Shown here in pieces: positions 27,847 through 37,151 of a stretch of 64,000 nucleotides of DNA. Position numbers and translations under genes: made by a program. Under the pieces are notes generated by a model that saw only the letters and a list, made by a program, of their open reading frames with translations, was not told where the DNA came from and searched no databases. Every line of letters begins with the position of its first letter. Positions within the stretch are counted from its first letter, which is position 1. Origin of the DNA: Xanthomonas hortorum pv. pelargonii (lineage in GTDB: Bacteria; Pseudomonadota; Gammaproteobacteria; Xanthomonadales; Xanthomonadaceae); contig NZ_CP098604.1 of NCBI RefSeq assembly GCF_024499015.1, forward strand, positions 5,150,438 through 5,214,437, read 5' to 3'.

Positions 27847-28890
27847 ATGGCGCCAATCACATTTCCCGAGCCCGAGCTGTTCTTGCCAGGGCAGGGCGAG
27901 CCATCGCTGCGATGGGGCATCTTGGGTCCAGGGCTGATCGCTTCGGCATTCGTCAGCGCGCTACGCAAGCACACCAGGCAGCGGCCGTTCGCGGTCGCCT
28001 CACGCAATCCCGCGCGTGCCGACACCTTCGCAAAAACCTGGGCGATGGAGCGTGCGTACGACAGCTACCAGGCGCTGGTCGACGACCCCGAGATCGACAT
28101 CGTCTACGTTGCCACGCCCCACAGCGAGCATCTGGAGCATGGCTTGTTGGCGTTGCGCGCCGGCAAACATGTGTTGATCGAAAAACCCATCACCACCTGC
28201 GCGGACGATGCACGCGTGCTGGTGCAGGAAGCACGCGCGCGCGGCCTATTCCTGATGGAAGCCATGTGGAGCCGGTATCTGCCGCACACCTCGGTGCTGC
28301 GTAAACTGCTGGCCGATGGCGCGATCGGCGAGGTGCGGCATGTCTTTGCAGACCTCAGTCAAATCGGCCCCAATGATCCGATGCATCGGCAACGCCGACC
28401 GGAACTCGGCGGCGGAGCATTGCTGGATCTGGGTGTGTATACCGTGCAGTTCTCGTCGATGATCCTGGCTGCACCCACCGCCATCACCGCAGCCGGTGCG
28501 CTGACCGACACCGGCGTGGATGCGTTTTCGACCGTTGTGCTCTCGCATGCAGGAATCGCGCAATCCACCCTGATCAGCTCCATCGTGGCCCGCAGCAGCT
28601 CGGTCGCCTATGTCACAGGCAGCGAAGGCCGCATCGACCTTGCAGGCGACTTCCATAACCCCACAACCCTGCGTCTGGTCGGCAACGATTACGCCAGCCA
28701 ACCGGCGCTATGGGCAGATCCGACCGGCGTCAACGGCTACGACGGGCTGTCCTGGCAAGCCACTGCTGCCGCACGCTATATCGGCGAAGGGCGCACGGAG
28801 TCTCCGCTTCATCCACTCGACGAAGTGGTCCAGATCATGACCACCCTGGATGTGGCGCGCGCGCAGTTGGGCGTTGGCACCGCAGCTTAG
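27847..28890 (+). CDS. Gfo/Idh/MocA-family oxidoreductase
   Basis: 347 residues. The N-terminal Rossmann fold starts with RWGILGPGLIASAFVSALR, the GxGxxA dinucleotide site; VYVATPHSEHLEHGLLALRA and GKHVLIEKPITT carry the family's conserved EKP motif. The C-terminal substrate domain includes GGGALLDLGVYTVQFSSMIL with the usual D.G.Y element. It should oxidise or reduce a sugar or trans-dihydrodiol with NAD(P)H. No operon partner is evident. Confidence 0.88.
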   Translation: MAPITFPEPELFLPGQGEPSLRWGILGPGLIASAFVSALRKHTRQRPFAVASRNPARADTFAKTWAMERAYDSYQALVDDPEIDIVYVATPHSEHLEHGLLALRAGKHVLIEKPITTCADDARVLVQEARARGLFLMEAMWSRYLPHTSVLRKLLADGAIGEVRHVFADLSQIGPNDPMHRQRRPELGGGALLDLGVYTVQFSSMILAAPTAITAAGALTDTGVDAFSTVVLSHAGIAQSTLISSIVARSSSVAYVTGSEGRIDLAGDFHNPTTLRLVGNDYASQPALWADPTGVNGYDGLSWQATAAARYIGEGRTESPLHPLDEVVQIMTTLDVARAQLGVGTAA

Positions 28891-28908
28891 GACCTCAAAC
28901 AGCCGCTC

Positions 28909-29160
28909 TTAATCTGTATCCCGGCGTACGCGCGTTCGGTAGGCCGCCACATTGGCGCCGTCGATGTGCTTGGCTTGCGTGCCGGTGATCGTATCGATCT
29001 TGCGGTCCGAGCCGGTCACTGGCTTGGCATCGACCGTCGTTTCCCGCTCGAAGGCATGCGACTGGTCGGTATTGCGGTAGTACTGGTACAGCACCCAATA
29101 CAGGGCAGACGCACCGACCGGGCCGGCCAGCAGTAACCACAGTCCGTTGTTGTCGCTCAT
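28909..29160 (-). CDS. small single-pass membrane protein of a YdjGHI-like module
   Basis: 83 residues from MSDNNGLWLLLAGPVGASAL; one membrane helix (LWLLLAGPVGASALYWVLY) then a charged cytoplasmic tail. Its start overlaps the stop of the zinc-ribbon gene (ATGA). By position it matches the small middle protein in three-gene sets of zinc-ribbon protein, small protein and SPFH protein; no sequence family is recognised. Confidence 0.7.
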   Translation of the reverse strand: MSDNNGLWLLLAGPVGASALYWVLYQYYRNTDQSHAFERETTVDAKPVTGSDRKIDTITGTQAKHIDGANVAAYRTRVRRDTD

Positions 29161-30512
29161 GCGGTCACCGCCACGATCCATAGGGCAATTGCTTCGATGA
29201 CGGTGCCGGCGGTGAGTGCGGCCAGCAACAGTTTCCACTGCTGCACCGGCACGCTGCCCATGGTCTCGCCGGTACGGCCGTTCACCGCGATGTAGTGCAG
29301 CATGCCGCCGCTACGTCCGGGCTGGTGGTACGAGTACAGCCACACCGGCAGATACATCGAGACCCAGCGCGTGCCATGGACATCCAGCCGCTCCACCTCC
29401 CAGCGCACGCCGCGGTCGTAGCGGCGCACCGAGCTTTCCACTTGTACGCGGGCGATCGACAGCAGCTGGTCTTCCAGTCGTGGCCTTAGCTGCTCGACAT
29501 CGCGGTCGCGCTTTTCCGAGGTGAACCCCGCCAGATACGACGCGTTCCACTTCACTGCATTCTTGGTGTCGAACGGCAGGATCGTATTGATGATGTTGTT
29601 GGTGTTGACCCGGCTATCCAGGTTGCCGCGCTCGGCAGACGATTCCAGCGGCAGATCGTCCACCGTGAATTCCACCTGCCGCTGCACCTGGTACACGTCG
29701 GCGTCGTAATAGGTGCGCTTGTTCTTCTCGGTGCCTTGCGTGTACTGCCGCGTCTTGATCTCGCCTATGCCGCTCACGCTGGTGCTAACGCTGCCGTCCA
29801 CGATCATATAAGGCAGGTAGACACCCACCACGTTCTCGGGCGTGAATTGCTGCTTGAAGGCCTTGAGCGCAAACAGGCGCCGCTTGTCCACGAACTGACG
29901 GATACGCGCCACGGCATCGTCTTTGTTGATGTGGAAGGGCAACACTGCGTCGGGCACCGCGCCGTTGGCCACCTGCTCGTTGACGCCGAACACATGCCGG
30001 CACCAGTGGCAACGCGCCGTCATCGTGCTCTGCGTATTGATGGTCACCTCGGCGCCGCAGCCTGTGCACTTGAAGCTCATCAGGCTGGCGGCGTCTGCAG
30101 CGATATCCTGAGCGCCCGACGCGATGACCGTGCCGCGCAATTGGCCGATGCCTTCGCCGAATCCGAACACTTCTTCCACCCGCGCGCCGTGCCATTCGTG
30201 ACGACAGAACTGGCAGACCAGCAGATCGGTGCCGAGCTTGGGCCGGATATCGCTGGCGCCGCATTTGGGGCAGCGGTTGAGGCCGTCCCTGAGCTCGGCG
30301 GCGGCCGTGTCGATGGCCAGCGGGTCAGGCGCCTGCAGCTCGTTGCGGATTGGAGCGGGCAGGGTGGCCGGGGCGAGCTTGAAACTACCCGGCAACGGCG
30401 GTACGTCCTGCGGCGAACCGGGGCCGGTCGCAGACGCTGCGGGCAGCGGCGGCAATGGGGGAGGTGTCGCCGGCAACGGCGGCGGGATGCGGGAGTTGGA
30501 GGAGTCGGACAT
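29157..30512 (-). CDS. zinc-ribbon membrane protein (YdjG-like)
   Basis: 451 residues. A Pro-rich N-terminus is followed by two or three zinc ribbons: CPKCGASD with CQFCRHEW, then CTGCGAEV with CHWCRHVF. The central domain (VLPFHINKDDAVARIRQFVD) is typical of TFIIB-type zinc-ribbon membrane proteins, and the C-terminus has a hydrophobic stretch (LLLAALTAGTVIEAIALWIV). In Bacillus, YdjG with YdjH and the SPFH protein YdjI positions a PspA homologue at the membrane. Here it sits between the SPFH gene and the small membrane protein in the same strand order. Confidence 0.75.
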   Translation of the reverse strand: MSDSSNSRIPPPLPATPPPLPPLPAASATGPGSPQDVPPLPGSFKLAPATLPAPIRNELQAPDPLAIDTAAAELRDGLNRCPKCGASDIRPKLGTDLLVCQFCRHEWHGARVEEVFGFGEGIGQLRGTVIASGAQDIAADAASLMSFKCTGCGAEVTINTQSTMTARCHWCRHVFGVNEQVANGAVPDAVLPFHINKDDAVARIRQFVDKRRLFALKAFKQQFTPENVVGVYLPYMIVDGSVSTSVSGIGEIKTRQYTQGTEKNKRTYYDADVYQVQRQVEFTVDDLPLESSAERGNLDSRVNTNNIINTILPFDTKNAVKWNASYLAGFTSEKRDRDVEQLRPRLEDQLLSIARVQVESSVRRYDRGVRWEVERLDVHGTRWVSMYLPVWLYSYHQPGRSGGMLHYIAVNGRTGETMGSVPVQQWKLLLAALTAGTVIEAIALWIVAVTA

Positions 30513-30530
30513 GATGGCGGCGCGTCTCGC

Positions 30531-31682
30531 TTACAGGCCCAACGCCTTGGCTTTTGCCGCGTTGTAATCGTCCTGCGTGATCAGCCCAAGGTCCAGCATT
30601 TCCTTGGCCTTCTTCAATTTGGCGACTACATCGTCGGCAGCGGGTGCGGCTGGCGCAACCGGCTGTTGCAAACCGCCAACGCCACCCACCAGGCCGGTGG
30701 CCATGCCCACGCCTACCAAACCTGCGGCGCCGCCATGTTCGCCCGCAGACTGGATGCCCTGCGCCACACTCGCCTGCAAATTGGAATTGCCGCGTGCGCC
30801 CGCCAGTGCGTCGGCGCGCTGTACGGTCTTGAGCAGTTCGCGCGTAGTCGCGTCGTATTCGATCGACACAATGGCCGTCTTGACGATGGCCAGACCGCGC
30901 TCGGAGTTCCACTGATACGCATGCTCGACCGCATCGGACAGACTCTTGGCGAAGCCGAGCGAATCCTGCTGCAGCCGCGCGATGCGGTTGCCTTTGCCCG
31001 GATCGTTCGTATACAGGCTGAAGGCCGGCGCCAGCGCACTCACCACTTCGTTGAACAGCTGGCTGGCAGCAGCGTTGTCCAGATCAGTGAAATCGAACAC
31101 CTGGCCCGGCTGCAGGTAGCGCGCCGGCACGAAGTTCTTCACGAACAAAATGGGGTCGACAATCTTCAACGTATACGAGCCACGCGTGATCGCGCCGACC
31201 TGCGTCCCAAGAAAGCCATCGTCCCAATAGATCTCCGACTGCGTGCCGAATCGGTTATCTGGCAGCTCCTTCAGCGACACGAAGAACGCGGCCTGTTGCG
31301 CACCCGGCTGGCCACCGAACTTGAAGCGCTCCCAGCTCTGCCGGATCAGCGGCGTCACCAGGCCATCGCCAGCGAAGATCGACTGCGCATTGACATCATC
31401 GGAGCGCCATTCGTAACCACCCGGCTCGGCGACAAACCCGGTGATCGCACCGTCCTGCAACAACAGCAGCCCGTAACCCTCGGGCACGACGATCTTCGAG
31501 CCGTTGCTGATGATGTTCGAAGACGCGCTGGTGTTGGCACCGCGCCCGGCGTTGCTTCCACTCGGCACCGCAGCGAACAGCGCGGCGGTGGATGGCAGGC
31601 CAGCCGGCACGGTGTAGAAGTCCTTCCACTGATCAGCAAGCACGCCACCGACTGCACCTGCTACCGCCTGCAAAAGACCCAT
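30531..31682 (-). CDS. SPFH/band-7-like protein with SHOCT domain (YdjI-like)
   Basis: 383 residues from MGLLQAVAGAVGGVLADQWK at 31682. The domain IVVPEGYGLLLLQDGAITGF to SLYTNDPGKGNRIARLQQDS is the SPFH fold of the virion-core/YdjI type. A Gly-rich linker (GLVGVGMATGLVGGVGGLQQ) leads to a C-terminal SHOCT motif (VAKLKKAKEMLDLGLITQDD). SPFH proteins organise membrane microdomains. It is the first gene of the three-gene module; no pspA homologue is visible in the window. Confidence 0.8.
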   Translation of the reverse strand: MGLLQAVAGAVGGVLADQWKDFYTVPAGLPSTAALFAAVPSGSNAGRGANTSASSNIISNGSKIVVPEGYGLLLLQDGAITGFVAEPGGYEWRSDDVNAQSIFAGDGLVTPLIRQSWERFKFGGQPGAQQAAFFVSLKELPDNRFGTQSEIYWDDGFLGTQVGAITRGSYTLKIVDPILFVKNFVPARYLQPGQVFDFTDLDNAAASQLFNEVVSALAPAFSLYTNDPGKGNRIARLQQDSLGFAKSLSDAVEHAYQWNSERGLAIVKTAIVSIEYDATTRELLKTVQRADALAGARGNSNLQASVAQGIQSAGEHGGAAGLVGVGMATGLVGGVGGLQQPVAPAAPAADDVVAKLKKAKEMLDLGLITQDDYNAAKAKALGL

Positions 31683-31851
31683 GACAACTCCCTGTAAGTG
31701 GTGACGAGATATTGATGATGGGTGTTGCGCCCACCGCGTTCGCCGCACTATATCAGCAGCGCACTGGCGTTATGGCGTCGCCCATCAGGCATGGCGTGGT
31801 GGTGCTGCAACAACGTGTCGCGGTGCGAGCTAGCGCACGATGCAACAGACA

Positions 31852-31876
31852 CAAAAAGCCCCGCATGCGCGGGGCT
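31852..31876 (-). terminator. rho-independent terminator of the small secreted protein gene
   Basis: AGCCCCGC and GCGGGGCT form an 8-bp stem with ATGC loop, followed on the minus strand by five T. Confidence 0.88.
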
Positions 31877-31931
31877 CTATCGCGGTGTTATCGCCGCCAA
31901 TCGCACAAGGGCGCAGCAGCCGCTGTCAACC

Positions 31932-32208
31932 TTACGGCAGATCGCACTTGAGTTTCGCGTCCACGTAATAAGGCTTGGGAACCTCCGGATTCGTGCTGGT
32001 CTTTTCGAACACCACCTCGAACGAATCCAGATCCGGCTTGCCCTGACGCTCCCGTGCAGGCATCCTGCAATTTCTTCTTGACTGCCGCGATGCCAGCATC
32101 GCGATTGGCGCCGTCGGCGCTGTTGGTCAGATTGGCGACCTCGGCAAATGCCGGCGAACTCATGCCCAACAAGCCAGCAACAACCATAAGAGCGTGCAGC
32201 TTTTTCAT
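31932..32208 (-). CDS. small secreted protein, frameshifted
   Basis: MKKLHALMVVAGLLGMSSPAFA is a signal peptide. The first frame reads to KKKLQDACT; after the extra T at about 32055 (A on the coding strand) a different frame continues as RERQGKPDLDSFEVVFEKTS and ends YYVDAKLKCDLP before a TAA at 31932. Corrected, it is a periplasmic or secreted protein of about 91 residues with two Cys that may pair. The stop is followed by a strong terminator. Family unknown. Confidence 0.65.
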
Positions 32209-32411
32209 ACAATCTCCTTTGCGATGTCTTTAGATCTTCCGGGGGTCATGGACGCCAGCGGCGATCAAGGCTTGGCGAAACAGGGCGCCGCGAGCTGTCC
32301 AGCCCGGCGCAGCATAGGCCGGTCGAGTTAAGGCATCGTGCATACGCGCGTATGCGCCGTAGCGGATCGCCTCAACGTGTTGGCCATCTGCAGATTCGAT
32401 CACCTCTCAAA

Positions 32412-32444
32412 CGCAAACGGCCCGGACAAGCCGGGCCGCTTGCG
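32412..32444 (-). terminator. hairpin downstream of the chemoreceptor gene
   Basis: CGCAAACGGCCCGG and CCGGGCCGCTTGCG pair over 13 of 14 positions around a 5-nt loop, just after the chemoreceptor stop on the minus strand; the trailing T run is poor. Confidence 0.6.
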
Positions 32445-32454
32445 ACGCGCAAGA

Positions 32455-34716
32455 TCAGAACTCCTGCCAGTCGCTTGCATCGTGCGAGGCGCCTGCGGCC
32501 ACCGCCCGCTTCGGTGCAGCCGCCGGGCGTACCGGGCTTTTGGCAGCGGCAACAGTTCGTCCAGCAATCACACTGAGCTTTGCAGCAACCGGCGTTGTCG
32601 AACGCGGGGTGCGCGTGCTGTCGTCGCTGATCTTGAACACGGACACTGCCTGCGTCAGCTGCACAGCCTGTTCTTCCATCGAGCGTGCAGCGGCGGTGGC
32701 TTCTTCCACCAATGCTGCGTTTTGCTGGGTGGTTTCGTCCATCTGCGTCACAGTGGTGTTGACTTGTTCGATACCGGCCGACTGTTCCTGCGATGCCGCA
32801 GAAATCTCGCCCATGATGTCGGTCACGCGCTGCACGCTGGCAACGATCTCCGCCATCGTGGAGCCCGCCGTATGCACCAGCGTCGAGCCTTCGGCAACCC
32901 GCTCGACCGAATCGTCGATCAGACTCTTGATCTCCTTCGCCGCAGCAGTGGAACGCTGGGCGAGGGTGCGCACTTCCGACGCCACCACCGCAAAGCCGCG
33001 GCCTTGTTCGCCGGCACGTGCGGCTTCCACCGCCGCGTTCAACGCGAGGATGTTGGTCTGGAACGAGATACCGTCGATGACCGAGATGATGTCGGCAATC
33101 TTCTTGGACGAGGCCTCGATACCAGACATGGTGCCCACGACCTTGCTCACGATCTCGCCACCCTGTGACGCGACGCTTGCCGCACCGATCGCCAACTGGT
33201 TGGCTTGACGGGCGTGCTCGGCATTCTGGCGCACGGTGGAGGTCAGTTCTTCCATCGAAGCGGCGGTTTCTTCCAAGTTGGCCGCTTGTTGCTCGGTACG
33301 CTGCGACAGATCCTGATTGCCGGCGGCGATTTCGCTGGCGGCCGAGTTGATCGAGATCGCCGAATGCTGGATACGCCCCACGATTTCGGCAAGTTGCGCA
33401 GCAGTGGCATTGGCGTCGTCGCGCATCTGCGCAAACACGCCCTTGAACTCGCCACTCATCCGCGCGGTGAGGTCGCCTGCGGCAATGGATTGCAGCAGCG
33501 ACGACAGCGATTGCAGGTTGCCATCGGCCGTTGCCATGAGCTGGTTGAGGCTATCGACCATCACATGGAAATCGTATTGGAAACGATCGGCATCGCCGCG
33601 TGCGGTGAAGTCGCCATTGGCTGCAGATTGTGCCAGCTGTTTGATCTCGTGATTCATTGCAGACAGGTTGGCCTTCACCTCGTCCATGGTCTGCGTCAGC
33701 ACCGCCTTCTCGCCGGGCAGGCGGTCCATGCTTTCGCTGAGGTCGCCGATGGCGTAACGCCCCATGATGCGCGCCAGGTTTGTCTGCACGGCCAGATGCG
33801 AGGCCACCAGCGTATTGGTGTCCTTGGCCATGCGGCCGTAGTCGCCAGGAAACGCGGTGGCATCGATACGGAAACTGACCTGGCCATCATCGTGGCGCTT
33901 GGCCATGTCGCTCTGTGCAGTGAGCAAGGATTGCAGCTGCGTCTGCATGCCACGCATGGCACGCAGCAGGCGGCCGGTTTCATCCTTGGCGTCGCTTTCC
34001 ACGTTATTGTCCAGCTGCCCGTTGGCAATTGCCTCAGCAGCCTGCGTTGCACGTGCGAGCGGCTGGGTCAGGCTGCGGGTGATGAGCCAGGCGAGCAGGC
34101 TGCTGATCACCACCACGGCTACACCACCGGAGATGATCAATAGCTTGCCGCGATTCATCGACGCCACTGCGTCGGCATAGGCTTGCTGGCTCTGACCTTC
34201 CTGACGCGTCACCAGCTCGCGGATTTTGTCCTGCCATGCAATCGTCGCCGGGCGCGCTTTTTCGCTGAGCAACGCCTGCGCCGGCGTATTGTCGTTTTTA
34301 GCCGCGAGCGCCATGACCTGGTCGTTGATTTTTCCCGAGATGGCGCGTCGCGCATCCATCTCTGCGCGAATCTTGCGGCCTTCCTCGGAGCTGGGCAATG
34401 TGTCCAGCTTGGCCCGCAACTCGTTGTAACGCTGACGTTGCGCCTTGATGGTAGAGAGCGCTTCGTTGTTGAGTTCATCGCTGGTGGCCATGGCGTACGT
34501 GCCCAGCGCGATCAGGATCGATGAATTGGCATCCAGCATGCGGTTGCCGATCTGGATCTTGGCCATACGATCGAGCACGATGAAATCGAACTGTTGTCGT
34601 GCGTTGGCCATGGTGATCAAGCCCGTCGCCACCAGCAGGCTCGACAATAGGATCAAAATTCCAAAAGCGACGCCGAGACGGCGACCGACGTTATAGCGTT
34701 GCAAATAGGCAGTCAT
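32455..34716 (-). CDS. methyl-accepting chemotaxis protein with HAMP domains and WxxF tail
   Basis: 753 residues. TM1 is [20 protein letters not shown] and TM2 [20 protein letters not shown]; between them is a helical-bundle periplasmic sensor of about 150 residues (MCP-four-helix type). HAMP follows ([20 protein letters not shown]), with further HAMP-like repeats, then the signalling domain with the conserved tip [20 protein letters not shown]. The C-terminus ends DWQEF, a W-x-x-F pentapeptide of the kind that tethers CheR/CheB. It should control flagellar or related motility; the ligand is unknown. Confidence 0.93.
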   Translation of the reverse strand: MTAYLQRYNVGRRLGVAFGILILLSSLLVATGLITMANARQQFDFIVLDRMAKIQIGNRMLDANSSILIALGTYAMATSDELNNEALSTIKAQRQRYNELRAKLDTLPSSEEGRKIRAEMDARRAISGKINDQVMALAAKNDNTPAQALLSEKARPATIAWQDKIRELVTRQEGQSQQAYADAVASMNRGKLLIISGGVAVVVISSLLAWLITRSLTQPLARATQAAEAIANGQLDNNVESDAKDETGRLLRAMRGMQTQLQSLLTAQSDMAKRHDDGQVSFRIDATAFPGDYGRMAKDTNTLVASHLAVQTNLARIMGRYAIGDLSESMDRLPGEKAVLTQTMDEVKANLSAMNHEIKQLAQSAANGDFTARGDADRFQYDFHVMVDSLNQLMATADGNLQSLSSLLQSIAAGDLTARMSGEFKGVFAQMRDDANATAAQLAEIVGRIQHSAISINSAASEIAAGNQDLSQRTEQQAANLEETAASMEELTSTVRQNAEHARQANQLAIGAASVASQGGEIVSKVVGTMSGIEASSKKIADIISVIDGISFQTNILALNAAVEAARAGEQGRGFAVVASEVRTLAQRSTAAAKEIKSLIDDSVERVAEGSTLVHTAGSTMAEIVASVQRVTDIMGEISAASQEQSAGIEQVNTTVTQMDETTQQNAALVEEATAAARSMEEQAVQLTQAVSVFKISDDSTRTPRSTTPVAAKLSVIAGRTVAAAKSPVRPAAAPKRAVAAGASHDASDWQEF

Positions 34717-34995
34717 GCGAATCGTCCTGATGTCCAGTAAGTGGCACCGGCTAGCAGGCCGCGTGATGTTCGCGTGAGTGCCTCGGCAACGTGATAACGA
34801 CGCGAAAATCGGAAACTTGAACCGCGCGCTCCAGGCTGCATTTAGCTTGCATTTTCGTTCACGTACGTCAGGAAAAACCGAATGGCAGCGCAGTGATTAT
34901 GTGCGTGAGACTGCTGATGCCACTGATCCGTTCGCTTTCAGCAGATGCTTGTACGCAACAAGCGGGGTTTCCCACGCTTGTTGCGTCGCGTGCGA

Positions 34996-35865
34996 TCAAG
35001 CCCGCGCCGTCGCCTCGCGCACGAAGTCTTCATAGGTGCGCAGCGGGCGCTCCAATATGGCCTGCAGTTTTTCCACCGTGCCGTCGGCTGCCTGCATACC
35101 GAATGTCTGGATACCGGCCATCATCAGGCGCATGTCGTAGGCCAGCCAGGATGGGCCGTACGCCGCCATCTGCGCTTCGAACGCGGCCACGTCGTCGCCC
35201 GCGTAAGCGATCTCGCGCCCAAGTGCTGCACTCCAGACCTTCGCAACCGAGCTGCCTGTGACGGCATGTGGGCCAACCAGGTCGAGCGTGACACGCTCGA
35301 GCGCGGCAGCTGCACGGTCGCGTCGCAGCAACTCGACAACCGCGATGTCTGCGATATCGCGCGCATCGATCATGGCAACACCTGCGGAGCCGATCGGCAT
35401 CGGGTAGACACCGTAGTCCTGAATCGTCTGCTGGATCATCGCTTCGTTCTGCATGAAGTACGCAGGACGCAGAATCGTTGCAGGAATATCCAGGCTTTCG
35501 ATCATGCGCTCAACCGTGTGCTTGCCGGTGAAGTGGGGCACGTTGGTGAACTTGTCGGCATGGATGACCGACAGGTACACGATGCGCTCGATGCCTGCCT
35601 CCTGCGCCAGATTCAATGCGATCAGCGCCTGTGTCACTTCGTCGGGAGTGACCGCATTCAACAGGAACAGCGTGCGCGCCGACGACAACGCGGCACGCAT
35701 CGATGCAACATCGGTGAGGTCTGCGACAACTTCAGTCACACCCGCCGGGAAAACGCGCTTGCCGGGTTGGCGAACCAATGCCTTGACCGCTGCGCCTGCA
35801 TCGGCAAGGCCCTGGGTGATGAGAGAACCGATGGTGCCGGTGGCACCGGTGACGAGAATGCCCAT
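34996..35865 (-). CDS. NmrA-like NAD(P)-binding protein
   Basis: 289 residues. MGILVTGATGTIGSLITQGL is the GxxGxxG dinucleotide motif of the extended SDR (atypical) family; HFTGKHTVERMIESLDIPAT and ILRPAYFMQNE match the NmrA/QOR2 pattern. The classic SDR YxxxK is replaced, as in regulatory or quinone-reductase members. It is divergent from a LysR regulator 142 bp away, which probably controls it. Confidence 0.85.
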   Translation of the reverse strand: MGILVTGATGTIGSLITQGLADAGAAVKALVRQPGKRVFPAGVTEVVADLTDVASMRAALSSARTLFLLNAVTPDEVTQALIALNLAQEAGIERIVYLSVIHADKFTNVPHFTGKHTVERMIESLDIPATILRPAYFMQNEAMIQQTIQDYGVYPMPIGSAGVAMIDARDIADIAVVELLRRDRAAAALERVTLDLVGPHAVTGSSVAKVWSAALGREIAYAGDDVAAFEAQMAAYGPSWLAYDMRLMMAGIQTFGMQAADGTVEKLQAILERPLRTYEDFVREATARA

Positions 35866-36007
35866 GTGAATCTCCTGCTATGGATGGAAGGGGCATCAGT
35901 GCGACATCGCTGCCACGACTGACGTTGCGGTGACCAGACGATAGGCCGTTGCATCGCCAATACGAAGACGCCAAGATGTGGACGCCTGGTTTCAAATCTG
36001 GAACACC

Positions 36008-36883
36008 ATGGATCTGAATGCATTGATCGATTTCGCGCTGGTCGCAGCGAATCAGGGCCTGGGAAAGGCGAGCCGTGCCAGCGGCCGGTCGAAGGCGACC
36101 TTGTCGCGGCGCATCGCCGATCTCGAGGAACAGCTGGGGGTGCGATTGGTCGAGCGCAGCGCCCGTGGGCTCAGGCTCACCGAAGCCGGGCAGCTGCTGA
36201 TGGACCGCACCGAAGTGCCGTTGAGCGAGGTGGCCGAGGCCATGGCCGCCGCACGCGAAGGGCTCTCGACACCGCGCGGACGCTTGCGGGTGGCATCTCC
36301 GGTGCTGTTCTCGCAATTGGCGATGGGACGGATTGGCGCGGAGTTCTGTGCGGCCTATCCGGAGATCATGCTCGAGGTGGTTGCAGAAGACCGCACGGTC
36401 GACCTGGTGGAAGAGCAGTTCGATGTGGCCATCCGCATCAACCCAAGCCCGGACAGCAGCCTAGTCGGGCGGTGTTTTGCCAAGGATCGGCTGGTGGTCG
36501 TGGCTGCGCCCGGCATCGCCATGCCCACCAGCGGCGCGCTCACATCAGTTCCCGCTGTGGTGATGTCGAGCTTCCAGCCGACCACATGGAATCTCGATGA
36601 CGGGCGCCTGGTCCTGGAACCCATTCCACGGCTGCGGTTTTCCTCCTTCCTGATGGTTCGCGACGCAGCGATTGCAGGCGGTGGCGTGGCGCTGCTTCCG
36701 CAGTCGATCGCATGGAACCAACTCGCGCGCGGCGAACTGGTGCAGTGGGGCACGATCGCGGGCATAGAGCCGGCGCTGTGGGTGTTGCACACCTCCAGGC
36801 GTCTGGCCGCACCCAAGGTGCGCGCCTTCGTGGACTTCATGTGCGACAGATACCCGGATGTGTCGCTGGTGTTGAAGGGGTAG
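36008..36883 (+). CDS. LysR-family transcriptional regulator
   Basis: 291 residues from MDLNALIDFALVAANQGLGK. The HTH is ASRASGRSKATLSRRIADLE, followed by EQLGVRLVERSARGLRLTEA. The co-inducer domain has the usual RLRVASPVLFSQ start and ends FVDFMCDRYPDVSLVL. It is divergently arranged with the NmrA-like gene, the common LysR target layout. Confidence 0.92.
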   Translation: MDLNALIDFALVAANQGLGKASRASGRSKATLSRRIADLEEQLGVRLVERSARGLRLTEAGQLLMDRTEVPLSEVAEAMAAAREGLSTPRGRLRVASPVLFSQLAMGRIGAEFCAAYPEIMLEVVAEDRTVDLVEEQFDVAIRINPSPDSSLVGRCFAKDRLVVVAAPGIAMPTSGALTSVPAVVMSSFQPTTWNLDDGRLVLEPIPRLRFSSFLMVRDAAIAGGGVALLPQSIAWNQLARGELVQWGTIAGIEPALWVLHTSRRLAAPKVRAFVDFMCDRYPDVSLVLKG

Positions 36884-37002
36884 GCCGCTGCGTCCCGCTT
36901 GTGCGGGCCAGGCTGCGTAGCGGCCAGCGCACCACGGTGTCATAAGTTCGGTAGAGCCGCCTCGCGCTCTCGGATGTTTATCGGGGTGCGGCAAGTCCTC
37001 CA

Positions 37003-37090
37003 TTGCGCAGCCGAGACTACGACATGGGCGAGTACAACGCGCTGGCCTTGATCCGGCTCGGCGCGTCCGGATCACAAGATGTCGGACTCA
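37003..37090 (+). pseudogene. relic of a NarL-type response regulator
   Basis: The translated fragment RDYDMGEYNALALIRLGASG joins two parts of the receiver encoded at 27.1 kb (DYDIGEYNAL and ALIRLGVSG) with the intervening 30-odd codons deleted. No start, HTH or continuation is visible. It lies in the gap between the LysR gene and the hydrolase. Confidence 0.6.
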
Positions 37091-37151
37091 TCTGCACGAT
37101 GCGTGGACGACGCGCCGGTCATCATGCGCGCCTGGTGGATAGAGGTGTTAC

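Noticed and set aside
29736..31697. 653-residue plus-strand frame
   Set aside because: Antisense to the zinc-ribbon and SPFH genes, which have recognisable motifs; the plus-strand translation has none.
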